Below are positions 51,011 to 58,866 of a DNA stretch of 58,866 nt, piece by piece; the stretch's first letter is position 1; each line of letters opens with the position of its first letter. The stretch comes from Proteobacteria bacterium SG_bin4. GTDB taxonomy: Bacteria > Pseudomonadota > Gammaproteobacteria > Burkholderiales > Nitrosomonadaceae. The stretch covers positions 1 through 58,866 of the forward strand of contig LWDH01000043.1 in NCBI GenBank assembly GCA_002083395.1. Reading direction: 5' to 3'. Under the pieces are notes generated by a model. That model worked only from the letters and a program-made list of their open reading frames with translations. It was not told where the DNA came from and searched no databases. The translations under genes and the position numbers were made by a program.

Positions 51011-52140
51011 TCATCAACCTCATTAGCGAGTGCGGCATCGACCAGTGCGAGCTGAGTCACCACATTGTCGATGTTGGCATCCCAAGGTGCCGCTGGGCCG
51101 CGGTTTCGAGACCAACCGTGATATTCAACGCCGAGTAGCACACCTCGAAGCTGGGTGCTCGCGATCTCGCGGCCAGATGACAAGGCAAGCGGTGGGTAAG
51201 CATAGAAACCGTAGATCTGCGCGCCGGGATACGTGGGTGGGATTTCCAACGCAACTTTGCTGTGGGCGACGGTGTAGCCGACCGGCAACGGATAGTCATG
51301 GAGAAGAAGCCAGCGGCGCTCGGTCTCGATGAGGGTTTCCCACTTTAGGCCAAGGCGATTGAGATGTGCCTCGTCAATGTCGAGTAGAGCGAACGCGCGG
51401 CAAGGCATCACCGACGCCTCGCCGTTGTTGACGTCCTTCGGCGTGAGTCGCAGCTTCTCGATACCTGGCGTGCGTAGGTCAATCACGGTGGTGAGCTCGA
51501 CTTGCTTCTTTTGCTGGCCGATGATTTTGAGAAAAATATGCCAGCCTTGGTCGGGGTTAAACCCGGCCTCAACCAGCGCTTCTCGTACCACAATGGTCGG
51601 TGCGAAAAGCTCCAGCACGACACCTTGTACATTGAGTTTCCACACGAGCTTGCGGCTGACAAACGACTCGACACCAGCCGCGTCAAGGTCGACAAGATCT
51701 TGGTCATGAACTTGGCGATCCGGTTGATCCTGCCGCTCGAAGTAGATCGCCTTGTTGGTTGGCACTTGGCCAAGCTTGCGCAGCAGTCCTCCCGAGACGA
51801 TGCGGCACGGCCAATCGAAACGCTGGTCGTCGATCGTCAACCGGTATGCGCGATCGCTCTCGACAATGATGAAGCGCCCTGCCTCCCTACGCAGGTCCAC
51901 CGTCTCGTTGGGGCGAACATCTTCCAGATCACCGGTTGCCAGGACCTGCAGTACACTGATTCCTTCGACCGACTTGAAGCCGGCGGCGAGAGCAAGCTGT
52001 GTGGCGGTTGGAGTTAAGTCATCGATACTCACCTGGCGATAGGTCAAGGTTTGATCGGCGACATCGATGGCATGGCGAATTACCGCACCATTATCTTCGC
52101 TAGGATTCCGGCCTTCGCCGGTAGAAGTAGTAGTTTGCAT
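51007..52140 (-). CDS. Multi-ubiquitin-like protein fused to an E2-like domain
   Basis: 377 residues. Three beta-grasp-like repeats of about 70 residues (roughly 22-95, 96-165, 166-240) each begin with an Y/W.L.V strand and end with a vDL...G strand (VDLRREAGRF, VDLDAAGVESF, IDLRTPGIEKL), the multi-ubiquitin pattern. Residues 273-377 resemble Prok-E2 family E: LHDYPLPVGYT, LEIPPTYPGAQIYGFYAYPP and VEYHGWSRNR. The whole chain has only Cys112 and Cys247; the E2-like part has none, so the classical thioester is impossible there. It would be substrate and carrier for the E1-JAB partner, with which it overlaps by 4 bp. Confidence 0.85.
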   Translation of the reverse strand: MQTTTSTGEGRNPSEDNGAVIRHAIDVADQTLTYRQVSIDDLTPTATQLALAAGFKSVEGISVLQVLATGDLEDVRPNETVDLRREAGRFIIVESDRAYRLTIDDQRFDWPCRIVSGGLLRKLGQVPTNKAIYFERQDQPDRQVHDQDLVDLDAAGVESFVSRKLVWKLNVQGVVLELFAPTIVVREALVEAGFNPDQGWHIFLKIIGQQKKQVELTTVIDLRTPGIEKLRLTPKDVNNGEASVMPCRAFALLDIDEAHLNRLGLKWETLIETERRWLLLHDYPLPVGYTVAHSKVALEIPPTYPGAQIYGFYAYPPLALSSGREIASTQLRGVLLGVEYHGWSRNRGPAAPWDANIDNVVTQLALVDAALANEVDE

Positions 52141-52228
52141 ATGATTTCCTTTCTGATTGCCCTGCGGGATTGCAGATTGTTGGCCTTCAATTAGTCAATC
52201 GCAGCACATTTCAGAACCGGAAAGCTGC

Positions 52229-55200
52229 TTACAACTTCTTTATGGTGACGGCACCGTCCGGTAGCTCACCACAGATGAAGAAACTGGGACAGCGCGGACA
52301 AGCCCGCTCCTCTGCCTTCAACGGAAAATCGCCTGAGCGGATGCTCTGCACAATGTTCTGAATTTTCTGGCGCCGGGTCTCTAGCTTTTTCGCTGAGATC
52401 GACATCGGCTCTGTCGTCTCGCTGGTCAAATAGGTCACTTCAACCTGCGCCTGCCCGCCGTAGGCTTGCACGGCGGCGAAATGAAGAATCGTGTATTCGA
52501 TATCGTCAAAAGCATTCGATCGCGGCTTGCCGGTCTTGACTCGTCCCACCACAACCTGCCCCCGATCACCCTGGGCCACGCTATCCGGCTTGACAAGAAT
52601 ATCGCCCTCGACCCAACCCAGCGAGAGCGGCGCGACCGAAGAGCGGACTCCATTGCGTCGGGTTTCAATAAGGTAGTCGACCAGGCGACGACCGATGCGG
52701 CGGTAGTCTTCTGCATAGCCATGATCCGCCGCGCCTTTGGCTTGCCACGCTTCCTCGAAGCGAAAACTAAGTTCGGATTCGCTTGGGGTTGTCGTCTCGT
52801 GAACGGTTTTTAGCCAATCAAACACGTCGCTGACTACGTTATGCATCTTCATGAAAGCTGTTTCCGTGCGACGCCCACCAAGCTTGAGCACGTGCGTGTA
52901 CAGAAACCGGCGAGGGCATCGCTCGAAGAGGTTGACTTGGTTCTCGGTCCAGACCGGCTTTTCCTCCCAGGTAATTCCGACGGCGGTTGCCGGTCTTGCC
53001 GCTCCATTCCGCTGCGCCGGATTGGCGGGACGGACAAGCAGATAATTTATTGCCGAAATGAATTTTGAAGGGTTGCGTGCCTTGCCATCGGACTGAACCG
53101 AGGATGCATAGAGAAAAAGCCGATCCCGAGCACGTGAGAGCGCGACGAAGAACAGGCATTCCTCTTCCTCCTCGTGCCCTGCCTTGACCGCCTCCAGTCC
53201 GGTCAATCCCTGGGAACCGTGAATCAACCCGTCCGGCGGTACGCAGCGTGGTGCCATGTTGTTGCGCGGCAAGCCGGAGGCCACCATGCCGGGGATATGC
53301 ACGATATCGAATTCGAGACCTTTGCTGCTATGGATGGTCATCAGCCGCACCGCATCGATGCCTTCGGCGACTCCCGGCAGTTGTCGCAGGCCGCGATCTT
53401 CTGACAGCAGGACAAGGCGACGGATGCGATCGAGCAGGCGCACACTGGGAATACCCGCTCCCGATGGCTGGCGGCGGCAGAAGTTGAGAAACTGCCACAA
53501 CGCCAACCCCTTCATTCGGCTTTGCGGGTCGCGCGCCAAATGGATAGTCTTCGCCAGTCCAAGCTGGTCGATCACCCACGTGGCCAGGATCGTCCAGGAG
53601 TTGCCCATTGGGTTCAGTCCTGTAAAAAGGGCGGCTACGCGTAACAACGCAGTCTGGCTTTCTGTCGCAAGACTTGGCAGCTTCGCGCCAGCCTGCCTCC
53701 AGTCGAGGGCAGCAGCTTTGCTTTCCCTGAGATGTCCGATGATTTGTATGACCTCTTGCAACGGCATCTCATGCGCCGACATCGTGGCGACCCTCACCAG
53801 TCCGACCGCATGCGGATCCGTCAACATCGAAAGCAAGGCAAGCAGGTCTTTAATCTCTGGCCGCTCAAAGAGGCTGCCCAGGTGCAGCACCGGAATGCCT
53901 CTGGCTTCCAGGCCTTCGGCGATGTCACTCAGGCGGGCATTGGATGCACAAAGCAGCGCCTGCCTGCGGTACGGAATTCCTGCCTCCTGCTGTGCTTGGA
54001 TCACCGCCGCAACTGCAGAAATCTCATCCTCGGTTGATCTGACCACCCGAAATTCCGGTCGGGCATTCAAGACACCGCGGTCCGCCTTCAGTTGCAGTGG
54101 CAAGGCTTCCGTCGACGCCTTCATCGTACCGGAGAATGCTGTAAAAACCTCGATGACCTCTCGCCCCGAGCGATAGTTGACTCCCAATTGGCGCACCTGC
54201 GCGCCTGGGAAATCCACAGCGAACTGCGCCATGTTAGTGGGCGATGCGCCACGAAACCGATAGATGGATTGGCGTACATCGCCCACAACCCAAAGATTCC
54301 GTGCTTCCCCCACGATGGCTCTTAACAAACGCACCGAAGCGCGGTTGACGTCCTGATACTCATCAACAAGGACATGCTGGTGTCGCGCCTTTAGCGCCAC
54401 TCTCACTTCGGCGTCGGTTTCGACCAGACGCACGGGTAGCGCAACCAGATCACCAAAATCTATCAATTGACCGGCTGCCATTAGCCGTTCATAGGTTTCA
54501 AACAGTAGCGCGACCTCCAGACACTTCTCCGCACGCATGGCCGCGTCTTCGTCATGACCGGCTTTGTCTGCCATGGCCTGCGCCAACGTTCGATATCCTG
54601 CCGCATCAATGACCTCGTCCTTGGCGCGCGATATAGCATGGAGCATGTCACTGAGATCGAGCGCCGGGTCCCATAGGTTGCGATAGTGACGAAGCGGAAG
54701 GCGTGGCAGCTCATCTTCGAGCAGTTCGATCGCTTCCGACCGATCGACTAGGCGTGGATCAGGGGGCAGTCCCAACTTGTCATGAAAGCGACGAACGATA
54801 TCCAAACCGAACGCATGGAACGTGCCGATCCACATCGCTGCGGCAGCCGTGGGGTTACTCGCGGCCAACCGCTCACTCAGCTCATTGGCCGCTTTGTTGG
54901 AGAAGGTGAGAACAAGGATGGACACGGGGTCCACACCTTCGGCAAGCAAGTTCTCGATACGACGCACAAGCGTTCGCGTTTTGCCAGTACCAGGTCCAGC
55001 TTGCAACTGGAACGCACTATTGCGATGTTCTGCCGCCGCAATCTGAGTTGGATCGGGGGTCAACGCCGCGGCAGGAACCGTGGATGACTCGATCGAAGAA
55101 TCCTCTGGCAGCAACAGCGCATCCAGAAGCTGTTGCTGAACCACCTGCGGCGGCGCACCGAGGCGTGTGGCAATGTCCGTCGAAGAACGGCCGTTGCTTA

Positions 55201-55651
55201 CATGGAGATGTCGAACCACCGAACGTGGTAGGAGGAGTTCACGGGCAAAGAGATCCATCTGGATTTCCCGCCGCTCCCGCGCGCCATAGTCGAGCACCTT
55301 TTCAATGCCGACCGGTGCGTCCTCGACGGAGCGATCCGGCTCAACTTGCTCAGTCACAACATCCTGCGTGCCGCCCTCCAACACAACATGTCCGAGTTCA
55401 TGGGCAATGAGAAAAGCACGGTCGAATTCAGACCCCGCGTCCTCGTACAGAATGATCCCGGCCTGACTATCGAAGGCCGCCCGCCCGCCTTTCAGTTGGG
55501 AGTCGCCAGGCGGCAAGGCATACACATCCAGCTCTCTTCGAACCGCTTCCTGCCGGACCAAATCGAGCAATTTCCAAGGATCATCACCTGCCGCGACTGC
55601 CGCTCGATGAATACGCTCTGCTTCTCGACGAGCAGCCTCGGTCGCGTCCAT
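52229..55651 (-). CDS. ImmA/IrrE peptidase-UvrD helicase-PD-(D/E)XK-like fusion
   Basis: 1140 residues in three parts. (1) About 20-165: ImmA/IrrE zinc peptidase with HELGH at 84-88 and QMDLFARELLLP. (2) About 205-870: superfamily 1 UvrD/Rep helicase with AGPGTGKT at 218-225, DEYQD Walker B, GDVRQSIYRFRGA and LMTIHSSKGLEF. (3) About 900-1130: AddB/RecB-type nuclease fold with iron-sulfur cysteines Cys912, Cys1118, Cys1121 and Cys1127. Asp1023 remains, but the catalytic D/ExK is RVK (1037-1039), so cleavage may be lost. It likely senses or processes DNA and may cut a partner protein. It starts 3 bp after the upstream gene. Confidence 0.9.
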   Translation of the reverse strand: MDATEAARREAERIHRAAVAAGDDPWKLLDLVRQEAVRRELDVYALPPGDSQLKGGRAAFDSQAGIILYEDAGSEFDRAFLIAHELGHVVLEGGTQDVVTEQVEPDRSVEDAPVGIEKVLDYGARERREIQMDLFARELLLPRSVVRHLHVSNGRSSTDIATRLGAPPQVVQQQLLDALLLPEDSSIESSTVPAAALTPDPTQIAAAEHRNSAFQLQAGPGTGKTRTLVRRIENLLAEGVDPVSILVLTFSNKAANELSERLAASNPTAAAAMWIGTFHAFGLDIVRRFHDKLGLPPDPRLVDRSEAIELLEDELPRLPLRHYRNLWDPALDLSDMLHAISRAKDEVIDAAGYRTLAQAMADKAGHDEDAAMRAEKCLEVALLFETYERLMAAGQLIDFGDLVALPVRLVETDAEVRVALKARHQHVLVDEYQDVNRASVRLLRAIVGEARNLWVVGDVRQSIYRFRGASPTNMAQFAVDFPGAQVRQLGVNYRSGREVIEVFTAFSGTMKASTEALPLQLKADRGVLNARPEFRVVRSTEDEISAVAAVIQAQQEAGIPYRRQALLCASNARLSDIAEGLEARGIPVLHLGSLFERPEIKDLLALLSMLTDPHAVGLVRVATMSAHEMPLQEVIQIIGHLRESKAAALDWRQAGAKLPSLATESQTALLRVAALFTGLNPMGNSWTILATWVIDQLGLAKTIHLARDPQSRMKGLALWQFLNFCRRQPSGAGIPSVRLLDRIRRLVLLSEDRGLRQLPGVAEGIDAVRLMTIHSSKGLEFDIVHIPGMVASGLPRNNMAPRCVPPDGLIHGSQGLTGLEAVKAGHEEEEECLFFVALSRARDRLFLYASSVQSDGKARNPSKFISAINYLLVRPANPAQRNGAARPATAVGITWEEKPVWTENQVNLFERCPRRFLYTHVLKLGGRRTETAFMKMHNVVSDVFDWLKTVHETTTPSESELSFRFEEAWQAKGAADHGYAEDYRRIGRRLVDYLIETRRNGVRSSVAPLSLGWVEGDILVKPDSVAQGDRGQVVVGRVKTGKPRSNAFDDIEYTILHFAAVQAYGGQAQVEVTYLTSETTEPMSISAKKLETRRQKIQNIVQSIRSGDFPLKAEERACPRCPSFFICGELPDGAVTIKKL

Positions 55652-55654
55652 GGT

Positions 55655-56248
55655 CTAGTCCTGTAGTGCCTTGAGTGCGTCCAGTTGAGCCGGCGTGAGT
55701 TGAGACGTCTCAATCGCCTCCGTAAAAGAAATCTGTTCGGTAACCGCCGGCTTCACGGTTGATCGGAAACTGTGGCCGGAAACCATCGCTGGCGGACTCT
55801 GCAGATAGTCCATAACTGCTTCCGCGGTCGCGCCCAATTCGGTTGCGAGTCTTTGAACAAAGCGTCTCGGTATCGTTGCTGCGACAATCGCCCGATCACG
55901 TAGGCGTATTAGCAGCAGATTGGTGATATCGAGTTTTTTTGCGAGCGACCTGAAAGCGGTTGGATTGAGCGTGGAAAACGGGTTTGTGACCAACACGTCG
56001 TCAGGCTGGCCAACGACGGTTTGAAACCGCTGCCAAGCCCGATCGGTGGCATCTTCAGAGGTAACTACGGCATCGTCATTGCGCGTTGCATCCACCATCA
56101 ATTCAATCGAACAGGTGACGAGTGCCTTCGCATGCTCTGGATACTCTATTAGGTATTGCTCCAACGTCTTGCGGTCATGCGTCGGCTCGACGGAAAAGGC
56201 CAGAAGAACCTCTTCCTCACTGAGTCTTGAGTGCTGTTCGGCAGTCAT
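55655..56248 (-). CDS. Unknown protein coupled to the sigma-like factor
   Basis: 197 residues, acidic, no signal peptide or membrane helix. The N-terminus is helical (EHSRLSEEEVLLAFSVEP). The part at about 100-150 (FRSLAKKLDITNLLLIRLRD, FVQRLATELGATAEAVMDYL) looks like two small helix-turn-helix-type bundles. It overlaps the sigma-like gene by 4 bp and is followed 3 bp later by the helicase fusion. Position next to a sigma factor suggests a regulator or anti-sigma partner, or a substrate of the ImmA/IrrE peptidase, but this is only inference. Confidence 0.6.
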   Translation of the reverse strand: MTAEQHSRLSEEEVLLAFSVEPTHDRKTLEQYLIEYPEHAKALVTCSIELMVDATRNDDAVVTSEDATDRAWQRFQTVVGQPDDVLVTNPFSTLNPTAFRSLAKKLDITNLLLIRLRDRAIVAATIPRRFVQRLATELGATAEAVMDYLQSPPAMVSGHSFRSTVKPAVTEQISFTEAIETSQLTPAQLDALKALQD

Positions 56249-57030
56249 TGTGCATTCTCCTCTTGAAGAATAGCCTTGAGCGCCTTGCAGGCACGATCAC
56301 GGCGGTTGCGAACCGTCCTTTCGTCGCACTGCAGAATGCGTGCAATGGTCATAATGTTTTTATCCTTGGAATCAATCTGAAAACCTTGCAGTAGTAGCCC
56401 GATGACCTGCTTTTGATCATCTGGCAGACAGTCAATCGCGGCAGTTAGCTCCAACCGGAAAGCCGGATCGTCAAGTTTTTCGGGATCGCCACCTAGAAAG
56501 TCCGAGGCGGCGGCCTCCACCTCGGCTGAAATCTCCAAGCCATCGTCTTCATCCGAGCCCAAAGGCACCGTGTCCACTACCGTCGGGCCAATCTGGCGCA
56601 GAGTGGAGGTACGAAAAGCCGCAAACGCTTTGTCGAAGCGGATTTCATAGAAGTCCAGCAAACCAGTTCGTCCCTTGCAGTCTTTGGCGATTCGTTCCGC
56701 GAATCGATTCATGATCTCTTCCCGGATACCTCGGGCACCGGCCATGCGCGAATCAGAGATAGCTGAGCACAGCGACTGCTCGATCCGTTTCATAAGAATG
56801 CGGAATATTTTTTCAAAATCTCCCTCCATTCTGTCTGCCCAGGCTCTTCGCAGAAAGTAGACCAGTGCCTCCGACGGCACATACCCAATGCTCTTTCTGG
56901 ACAGCGTCGCGAATTGTCGGAGCCGCTCTGCGACCTCAACCGTCTCCAGCTTCTTGAGCCACGCTTCAATCTCGGGAGGACGCTCATACGAGGTACCGTC
57001 CTTCTTTTTCTGTTTAAGGGGTTCCAGCAT
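56245..57030 (-). CDS. Sigma-70-family-like factor
   Basis: 261 residues. The C-terminal region (about 205-255) is a sigma region 4 pattern: ELTAAIDCLPDDQKQVIGLL, then MTIARILQCDERTVRNRRDR and ACKALKAIL. The middle (FEKIFRILMKRIEQSLCSAI, about 80-130) may be a diverged region 2. An acidic linker (SDEDDGLEIS) lies between. It may direct RNA polymerase to the genes of this cluster or act as a DNA-binding switch. It starts 62 bp after the protease gene. Confidence 0.8.
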   Translation of the reverse strand: MLEPLKQKKKDGTSYERPPEIEAWLKKLETVEVAERLRQFATLSRKSIGYVPSEALVYFLRRAWADRMEGDFEKIFRILMKRIEQSLCSAISDSRMAGARGIREEIMNRFAERIAKDCKGRTGLLDFYEIRFDKAFAAFRTSTLRQIGPTVVDTVPLGSDEDDGLEISAEVEAAASDFLGGDPEKLDDPAFRLELTAAIDCLPDDQKQVIGLLLQGFQIDSKDKNIMTIARILQCDERTVRNRRDRACKALKAILQEENAQ

Positions 57031-57092
57031 TCGCTGTCTCCGTTACAGGTAGCTCAATCGATAATGAAAAGTTCAACATCGTGCCCACCGCT

Positions 57093-58866
57093 CTACCGGA
57101 CGCGGATCGGCAGCGACACTTGCGGCTGGATTGGCACCAGCGTCTTCGCGTAGGCGCGCAAGATTTCGTTATAGAGGTCGGCATGCTTGGGGGCTTCGAC
57201 GGTGATGATCAGCGCGTAGCGAATCTTTTCCGCACCGGTGGCTCGCCCGCCGGCTTCGCGAGCGTTGTAGTGGATGTCGAACACCGGATTCTTGAGGCTA
57301 CTGCCGCGCATGTTCTTCGCGCTGTGCAAGACCGTTTCCCATTTACCACTGTCGGAGCGTCGCTCTTCCTCGGTCGCGTACTTCTTCATGTCGAAAAAGC
57401 TCTTGGTATCGGCGTTGGCCTTGCCGTCCTTGATCTTTTCGTCGCTGGGGCGGAATACGACCTCCAGACCGGCACGCGTATACGCAGCTGCGTCCTGCGG
57501 ATCGGTCGGTGAGGCGTAGCAGAAGGTCGCTTTTAGGTGGATGCTGCCGTTCAGGCCACCTGCTGGTAGTGGCAACGAAGCGCGCAGGTATTTTCCAGGC
57601 TTCAACTCGCCCTGGTAGACAATGCGCGCCACGCCCTCCGGACAGGTGATGATGCTCATCAAGTCCTCTGGCACCTTGCCCCAGCCCACTTCGAGTTTGT
57701 CGTGCTTCGCGGTGTCTGCGGCGTGAACCAGCAGTGCCTTAATTGCCAGCGGTGACAGTTCCGCACCCAGGATGGACCGAATACCGACGGCACTGCGTAG
57801 CAGATACGGGGAAGCGAAACTGGTGCCCAACTGAGGCGAAAGCGCAGCTTTCTTGCCCGGCGACAGCACATGGAAATAGTTGCCGGCATTGCCGCCGAAC
57901 GCCATCAGGTCCGGTTTGACGACGCCTGGACTGCGGCCAGGACCGACCGCGCTATAGGGGGCACGCGTCCAGCTCGCCTCTGTGTCGTTGGCTGCGCCTA
58001 CTGCCAAGGCGTTGACACAATCCGAAGGCACCTGTACACGTGCATTGCCGGAAGCGCGGTCCATCTGACCGTTGTTGCCGATGGCCACGGTCATCAAGGT
58101 GTCGCCGTCGCTCAGCAGATCGTCGATGACCGACGTCCAGGCGTGTACATCGGTATCCTCGATCGGCAAGTCTGGGCCGAGACTAAGGTTGATAAACTGG
58201 TACTGCCGTGAGAGCAGAACCTGTTCGACGAAGCCCAGGGTCCGGTACAACTCCAGCGGATCTTCCGTATCGGCGTCCTTGTCGAGTACGCGCAAGTGAT
58301 CGACATAAGCAAAGGGACGGGCGGCAGTGCCGTTCGGCTGGATGGGGCCGAACAGGAATGCGGAGCTGACGGCAAGGCCATGTTCCAAGCCTGCTGGATC
58401 GTCCTGCGCATCTTCGTCGAGAACGCGATACGAGCGCAGCCACGGGCCGATTGCATGCTGTTTGGGCAAGCCGCCATCAAGAATGGCAACCTTGGGCTCC
58501 GACGACAGCGGCTGCTCGGTAGGCAGGTTGCAGCCCACCGACACTTCGCCAGAGCGTTGTACGGGCCGCATGCCACGCAGCTTGGGAACCGGGCGGATGA
58601 CGCGCACGAACACGAATTCAGCAAGTCGTTCGATGTGGTCATGCTTACCTTCGACTGGCACGAACCACAGGTTGCCCGCTGTGAAGCCAAGGTCGCTGTG
58701 AACCTTGACGCTGACATCCTTGGCGTATTTCACGAAGGATTGCTGGACGAACAGGCGGCTTTCATCAGGCAGCAAATGGATACCCACCTCGAAGAAGCGA
58801 TCCTTGGTGCTGCCGTAGTCGGCGATGCGCTCATGGGGTGTGAATGCGGAGAACTGCTCGATGTGC
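57093..58866 (-). CDS. S8 (subtilisin-like) serine protease, 5' end outside window
   Basis: At least 591 residues. The frame stays open to the window edge (HIEQFSAFTPHERIADYGST precedes the GTG at 58787), so the true start is outside. The catalytic triad is visible: Asp in KVAILDGG, His in LEHGLAVSSA and Ser in GTSFASPY, with the oxyanion Asn in VAIGNNGQ. No signal peptide can be judged. Intracellular subtilases of this kind often sit with an AAA ATPase in defence-like operons; such a gene may lie just beyond the edge. First visible gene of the minus-strand cluster. Confidence 0.88.
   Translation of the reverse strand, partial: HIEQFSAFTPHERIADYGSTKDRFFEVGIHLLPDESRLFVQQSFVKYAKDVSVKVHSDLGFTAGNLWFVPVEGKHDHIERLAEFVFVRVIRPVPKLRGMRPVQRSGEVSVGCNLPTEQPLSSEPKVAILDGGLPKQHAIGPWLRSYRVLDEDAQDDPAGLEHGLAVSSAFLFGPIQPNGTAARPFAYVDHLRVLDKDADTEDPLELYRTLGFVEQVLLSRQYQFINLSLGPDLPIEDTDVHAWTSVIDDLLSDGDTLMTVAIGNNGQMDRASGNARVQVPSDCVNALAVGAANDTEASWTRAPYSAVGPGRSPGVVKPDLMAFGGNAGNYFHVLSPGKKAALSPQLGTSFASPYLLRSAVGIRSILGAELSPLAIKALLVHAADTAKHDKLEVGWGKVPEDLMSIITCPEGVARIVYQGELKPGKYLRASLPLPAGGLNGSIHLKATFCYASPTDPQDAAAYTRAGLEVVFRPSDEKIKDGKANADTKSFFDMKKYATEEERRSDSGKWETVLHSAKNMRGSSLKNPVFDIHYNAREAGGRATGAEKIRYALIITVEAPKHADLYNEILRAYAKTLVPIQPQVSLPIRVR

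Noticed and set aside
53256..54176. 306-codon plus-strand ORF inside the helicase gene
   Set aside because: GC-rich shadow frame rich in Arg, Ser and Pro; the minus frame has all helicase motifs.
1..58866. tRNA, rRNA and riboswitch genes
   Set aside because: I looked for typical tRNA arms, rRNA cores and common riboswitch cores and saw none I could support.

Overview
The window looks like a piece of a conjugative, accessory-loaded plasmid from a betaproteobacterium, most likely a Nitrosomonas-type ammonia oxidiser. An IncP-like backbone (traK-traL-traM, an iteron replicon, korB, a KfrB-like gene, trbA and a full trbB-trbN mating-pair operon) is AT-rich and compact. It carries a cytochrome P460 pair resembling the hydroxylamine-oxidising P460 of Nitrosomonas. 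The organism call is an inference from gene content, not a database match.

Layout. 1-1754: the traK/L/M leader-transfer genes, downstream of a probable oriT that lies at or beyond the left edge. 1794-3605: replication initiator followed by 13 iterons on a roughly helical spacing, with DnaA boxes. 4068-5253: a broken AAA/DUF4143 ATPase gene, followed by a possible small RNA. 5644-7885: a second partition locus made of GATAGCTATC palindromes, parA and a small DNA-binding protein; the repeat array is split by a 0.58-kb GC-rich insert carrying a broken YCII gene. 7908-11767: LysR regulator, two P460-family cytochromes and a lactonase-type beta-propeller protein. 12279-25103: KfrB-like gene, korB, trbA and the P-type type IV secretion operon.

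25130-48822 is a metal-resistance and mobile-DNA patchwork. It holds a frameshifted cation-diffusion exporter, a TlpA-type thioredoxin, a Bacteroidota-style CusA-TolC fusion with its CusB, cadR/cadA, CusF, an ars operon (arsR-arsI-arsC-arsB), a second arsB cut by an insertion sequence, and fragments of merT, tauE, dsrE, IS3 and a Tn3-type resolvase. A tyrosine recombinase and two toxin-antitoxin pairs close the region.

49281-58866 is a GC-rich, tightly packed, single-strand cluster that runs off the right edge. In order of transcription it encodes a subtilisin-like protease, a sigma-70-like factor, an unknown protein, a 1140-residue ImmA/IrrE peptidase-UvrD helicase-PD-(D/E)XK-like fusion, a triple ubiquitin-like/E2 fusion, an E1-JAB fusion and a DUF6527 protein. 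The last three form a bacterial ubiquitin-like conjugation cassette. The E2-like part has no cysteine and the nuclease-like part has lost a catalytic acid. This combination is the best candidate for an undescribed, probably defensive, system.
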